In this document: piece after piece, positions 7,604 through 8,944 of the stretch
Position numbering within the stretch: the stretch's first letter is position 1
How the letters are laid out: each line of letters opens with the position of its first letter
DNA from: CAYNLG01 sp964397995
GTDB lineage: Bacteria; Planctomycetota; Phycisphaerae; FEN-1346
Assembly: GCA_964397995.1 (NCBI GenBank)
Contig: CAYNLG010000111.1
Coordinates: forward strand, 1-8,944
DNA length: 8,944 bases
Reading direction: 5' to 3'
The notes under the pieces: model-generated
The model's input: the letters and a program-made list of their open reading frames with translations, nothing else
Databases searched by the model: none
Told to the model about the DNA's origin: nothing
Program-made: the position numbers and the translations under genes

Positions 7604-7632
7604 ACCCTACCGATTCGCCTCAATCCAGGCAA
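7604..7632 (-). promoter_or_regulatory. Candidate promoter for the alpha-mannosidase gene
   Basis: Reading the minus strand, TTGCCT (7632-7627) could be a -35 box (four of six consensus bases) and TAGGGT (7609-7604) a -10 box, separated by exactly 17 bases. The start point would be near 7597, leaving a leader of roughly 57 bases. It lies in the 110-base gap between the lyase stop and the mannosidase start. The match is moderate, so read-through from the upstream lyase gene remains possible. Confidence 0.33.
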
Positions 7633-7650
7633 CCGCAAAGGGAACCCCGC

Positions 7651-8802
7651 TCAGCCCTCGAACACCGGCAGCCGCTCGAAGTCCGGCACCAGGACCTCGA
7701 AAACGTTCCCGTACCCGTTCGGGTCGGCGCAGAAGCGAACGCGGGTCGTCCCGTCGGCGGCGGTGCGCATCCGCGGGTGGACGTGCAGAATCTGCACGTG
7801 GGAGCTCCCCCGGTGCCGTGCCAGGATGCGCGGGCCCTCATAGGCGTCACCCGCGAGCCGCCACAGCAGCACGTACGGAATGTCGCGGCCGCCGTCGCCA
7901 ACGACGAATGTCTCGTCGGCGCTGTGGAAGTGCATCGACCGCCCGTGCCAGGGCCATTCGTGCCGCTCGCCCGTCGCCCAGTCGACGTATCCGAACAGGT
8001 GCTGCTCGGGGCTGAGCCACCCGTGGTAGCCGACGCGCCGGCCGTCGGCGAACCAGTACTCGTGGCCGATGGCCTCGTCCGGCGGGGTCTGCGGCCGGAG
8101 GTGCCGGGCCTCGGACGTCCGCAGGTCCAGCGCCCACAGCCTCTGCAGCCGCGTCCACGGCCCTTCGTGGCAGAAGGTCACCGCATGCGGCACGGTCGGC
8201 GAGCAGTTGACGTGGCCGATCCAGCAGCCTTCCTCGTGGACAACACGGGCCTGGCCGCCCGCCGTCGGGACAGCCACGATCCGCGTCGTGGGCTTGGCCT
8301 CGAAGGTCTCGCGAAAGCCCACGTACCCGTGCGCGAGGTCGGTCTCGATGCGGTCCGAGACGTCCTCCCGCTCCACCAGGCACAGCGTCTGGCCGTCGGC
8401 CGTAACGCTCACGTTCCCAAGGACGAACCCCTCGCTTGCGCGGTAGAGCGGCCGCACCGCGCCGGTGCGCAGGTCGATGGCGATGACCTCGCCGGCCAGC
8501 GACCCGTACGCCTCGTCCCGCACGGGGTTCAGGTACCCCGAAACGAGCGACGGCCGCGCCGGCGGCGGAAAGTCGGTGATCCGCCTGAGGCCCATGGAGG
8601 CGAGGTCCACGGTCCACAGGTTCTCGGCGTTGCCGCGGTGTGAGACGATGACGAGTTGCCGCCCCTCGTTCCAGAGGCCGGGGTTCGTGAAGTAGAGCGG
8701 GTGGCTGTGGGCGCGGTGGTCCGTGAACTGCCGGACGGTCGCGCCGCTGACAGGGTCGGGGTACGTGCGGCCCTCGGGGGGCATGGTCGTCTGGGCGGGC
8801 AT
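7651..8802 (-). CDS. ogl: Oligogalacturonate lyase (polysaccharide lyase family 22)
   Basis: A 383-residue seven-bladed beta-propeller lyase that splits short, mostly unsaturated galacturonate oligomers by beta-elimination, feeding the 5-keto-4-deoxyuronate branch of pectin breakdown in the cytoplasm; no signal peptide is present. Family marks are YFTNPGLWNEGRQLVIVSHR (37-56), IGHVNCSP (195-202), FCHEGPW (210-216), and HFHSADETFVVGDG (291-304). The metal site of the Yersinia enzyme (His287, Gln350, His353, His355) is matched by Gln337, His340 and His342 in HVQILHVHPR with the same spacing, plus His291 or His293. The ATG at 8802 is chosen over a GTG at 8835: it has AAAGGA at 8812-8807, gives the usual family length, and lies downstream of a likely promoter whose start point would exclude the GTG. 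No other pectin gene is in the window, so import and later steps must be encoded elsewhere. Confidence 0.93.
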   Translation of the reverse strand: MPAQTTMPPEGRTYPDPVSGATVRQFTDHRAHSHPLYFTNPGLWNEGRQLVIVSHRGNAENLWTVDLASMGLRRITDFPPPARPSLVSGYLNPVRDEAYGSLAGEVIAIDLRTGAVRPLYRASEGFVLGNVSVTADGQTLCLVEREDVSDRIETDLAHGYVGFRETFEAKPTTRIVAVPTAGGQARVVHEEGCWIGHVNCSPTVPHAVTFCHEGPWTRLQRLWALDLRTSEARHLRPQTPPDEAIGHEYWFADGRRVGYHGWLSPEQHLFGYVDWATGERHEWPWHGRSMHFHSADETFVVGDGGRDIPYVLLWRLAGDAYEGPRILARHRGSSHVQILHVHPRMRTAADGTTRVRFCADPNGYGNVFEVLVPDFERLPVFEG

Positions 8803-8806
8803 GGGG

Positions 8807-8812
8807 TCCTTT
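8807..8812 (-). promoter_or_regulatory. Ribosome binding site that decides the ogl start
   Basis: AAAGGA on the minus strand ends four bases before the ATG at 8802. The upstream in-frame GTG at 8835 has no comparable site. The short spacing is slightly tight but acceptable, and it supports the shorter protein. Confidence 0.55.
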
Positions 8813-8836
8813 CGCGTCCGGTGCGTGAAGGGCACC

Positions 8837-8864
8837 AGCCTAGCGACGACCGCGGCGGGTACAA
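8837..8864 (-). promoter_or_regulatory. Candidate promoter for the oligogalacturonate lyase gene
   Basis: On the minus strand, TTGTAC (8864-8859) and TAGGCT (8842-8837) are separated by 16 bases and resemble -35 and -10 boxes (four and three of six consensus bases). The predicted start near 8830 leaves a leader of about 28 bases with the ribosome site at its end. The -10 resembles the other two candidates in this window (TACGCT, TAGGGT). No operator repeat of the KdgR type is obvious beside it. Confidence 0.4.
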
Positions 8865-8910
8865 GCGATTTGGGAACGGCCCCGCCGGCCGGGTGTGACT
8901 ACGGATTTTG

Positions 8911-8939
8911 GCACTAGCAGGCCGCTAAAGAGTGCGGCC
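8911..8939. repeat. Short overlapping inverted repeats at the right edge
   Basis: GGCCGC (8920-8925) and GCGGCC (8934-8939) form a perfect six-base stem around an eight-base loop. GCACT (8911-8915) and AGTGC (8931-8935) form a competing five-base repeat. Neither is followed by a T-tract on either strand. They lie upstream of the ogl promoter and could be the end of a neighbouring transcript or chance. The rest of 8865-8944 shows nothing I can name. Confidence 0.25.
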
Positions 8940-8944
8940 GAAGC

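Noticed and set aside
7556..7648. Eight-base inverted repeat GGGGTTCC / GGAACCCC flanking the gap before the mannosidase
   Set aside because: The arms are 77 bases apart, straddle the candidate promoter so only one arm would be in the RNA, and one such pair in about 110 GC-rich bases is not improbable.
4658..7843. Open frame of over 1000 codons on the plus strand opposite the alpha-mannosidase
   Set aside because: It is the mirror frame of a GC-rich gene. Its translation is Arg/Val/Leu/Asp-rich with no recognisable domain, while the minus strand encodes a complete GH38 enzyme.
7540..8643. Plus-strand open frame opposite oligogalacturonate lyase
   Set aside because: Compositionally biased shadow of the lyase gene with no start context or recognisable motif.
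8908..8935. Possible CIRCE operator or sigma-54 promoter at TTGGCACTA...GAGTGC
   Set aside because: The CIRCE halves are 13 rather than 9 bases apart and the outer bases do not match; the -12 GC element expected for sigma-54 is missing. The gene here is a lyase, not a heat-shock gene.

Overview
This is a very GC-rich, gene-dense bacterial window. Most of it is ordinary metabolic and housekeeping sequence, and I see no phage, IS element, CRISPR array, tRNA or rRNA. The mixture fits a Planctomycetota-like heterotroph: a GroEL with no adjacent groES, a cystathionine gamma-synthase of plant type, and intracellular enzymes for pectin and mannose glycans. That assignment is an inference from gene content, not proven.

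Layout. Positions 1-522 (minus) hold the N-terminal 174 codons of a GroEL chaperonin that runs off the left edge. Positions 523-840 form a divergent intergenic region with several inverted repeats; the strongest is a 15-bp-stem hairpin at 757-803, made of two near-identical palindromes. Positions 841-2548 (plus) carry three genes joined by 4-base start/stop overlaps: a SpoU/TrmH-type rRNA 2'-O-methyltransferase (rlmB-like), a small uncharacterised protein, and a small class I SAM-dependent methyltransferase. After a plausible sigma70-type promoter comes a PLP-dependent cystathionine gamma-synthase-like gene (2647-3885, plus).

The right half is on the minus strand and is read from right to left: oligogalacturonate lyase (PL22, 7651-8802), a 1070-residue GH38 alpha-mannosidase (4328-7540), and directly behind its stop codon a 421-bp remnant of a second, divergent alpha-mannosidase. 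That remnant keeps part of the pre-catalytic N-terminal region joined, out of frame, to the last 20 codons of such a gene. The catalytic domain is gone.

The two glycosidic enzymes have no signal peptide, so they probably process imported oligosaccharides in the cytoplasm: oligogalacturonate lyase acts on short pectin oligomers and the GH38 enzyme on alpha-mannosides. Each has its own candidate promoter, so they may be co-located rather than strictly co-transcribed. I did not find a clear novel multi-gene system. The best leads are the gutted mannosidase, the structured region upstream of rlmB, and a Trp-to-Phe change in the GH38 metal-site motif.
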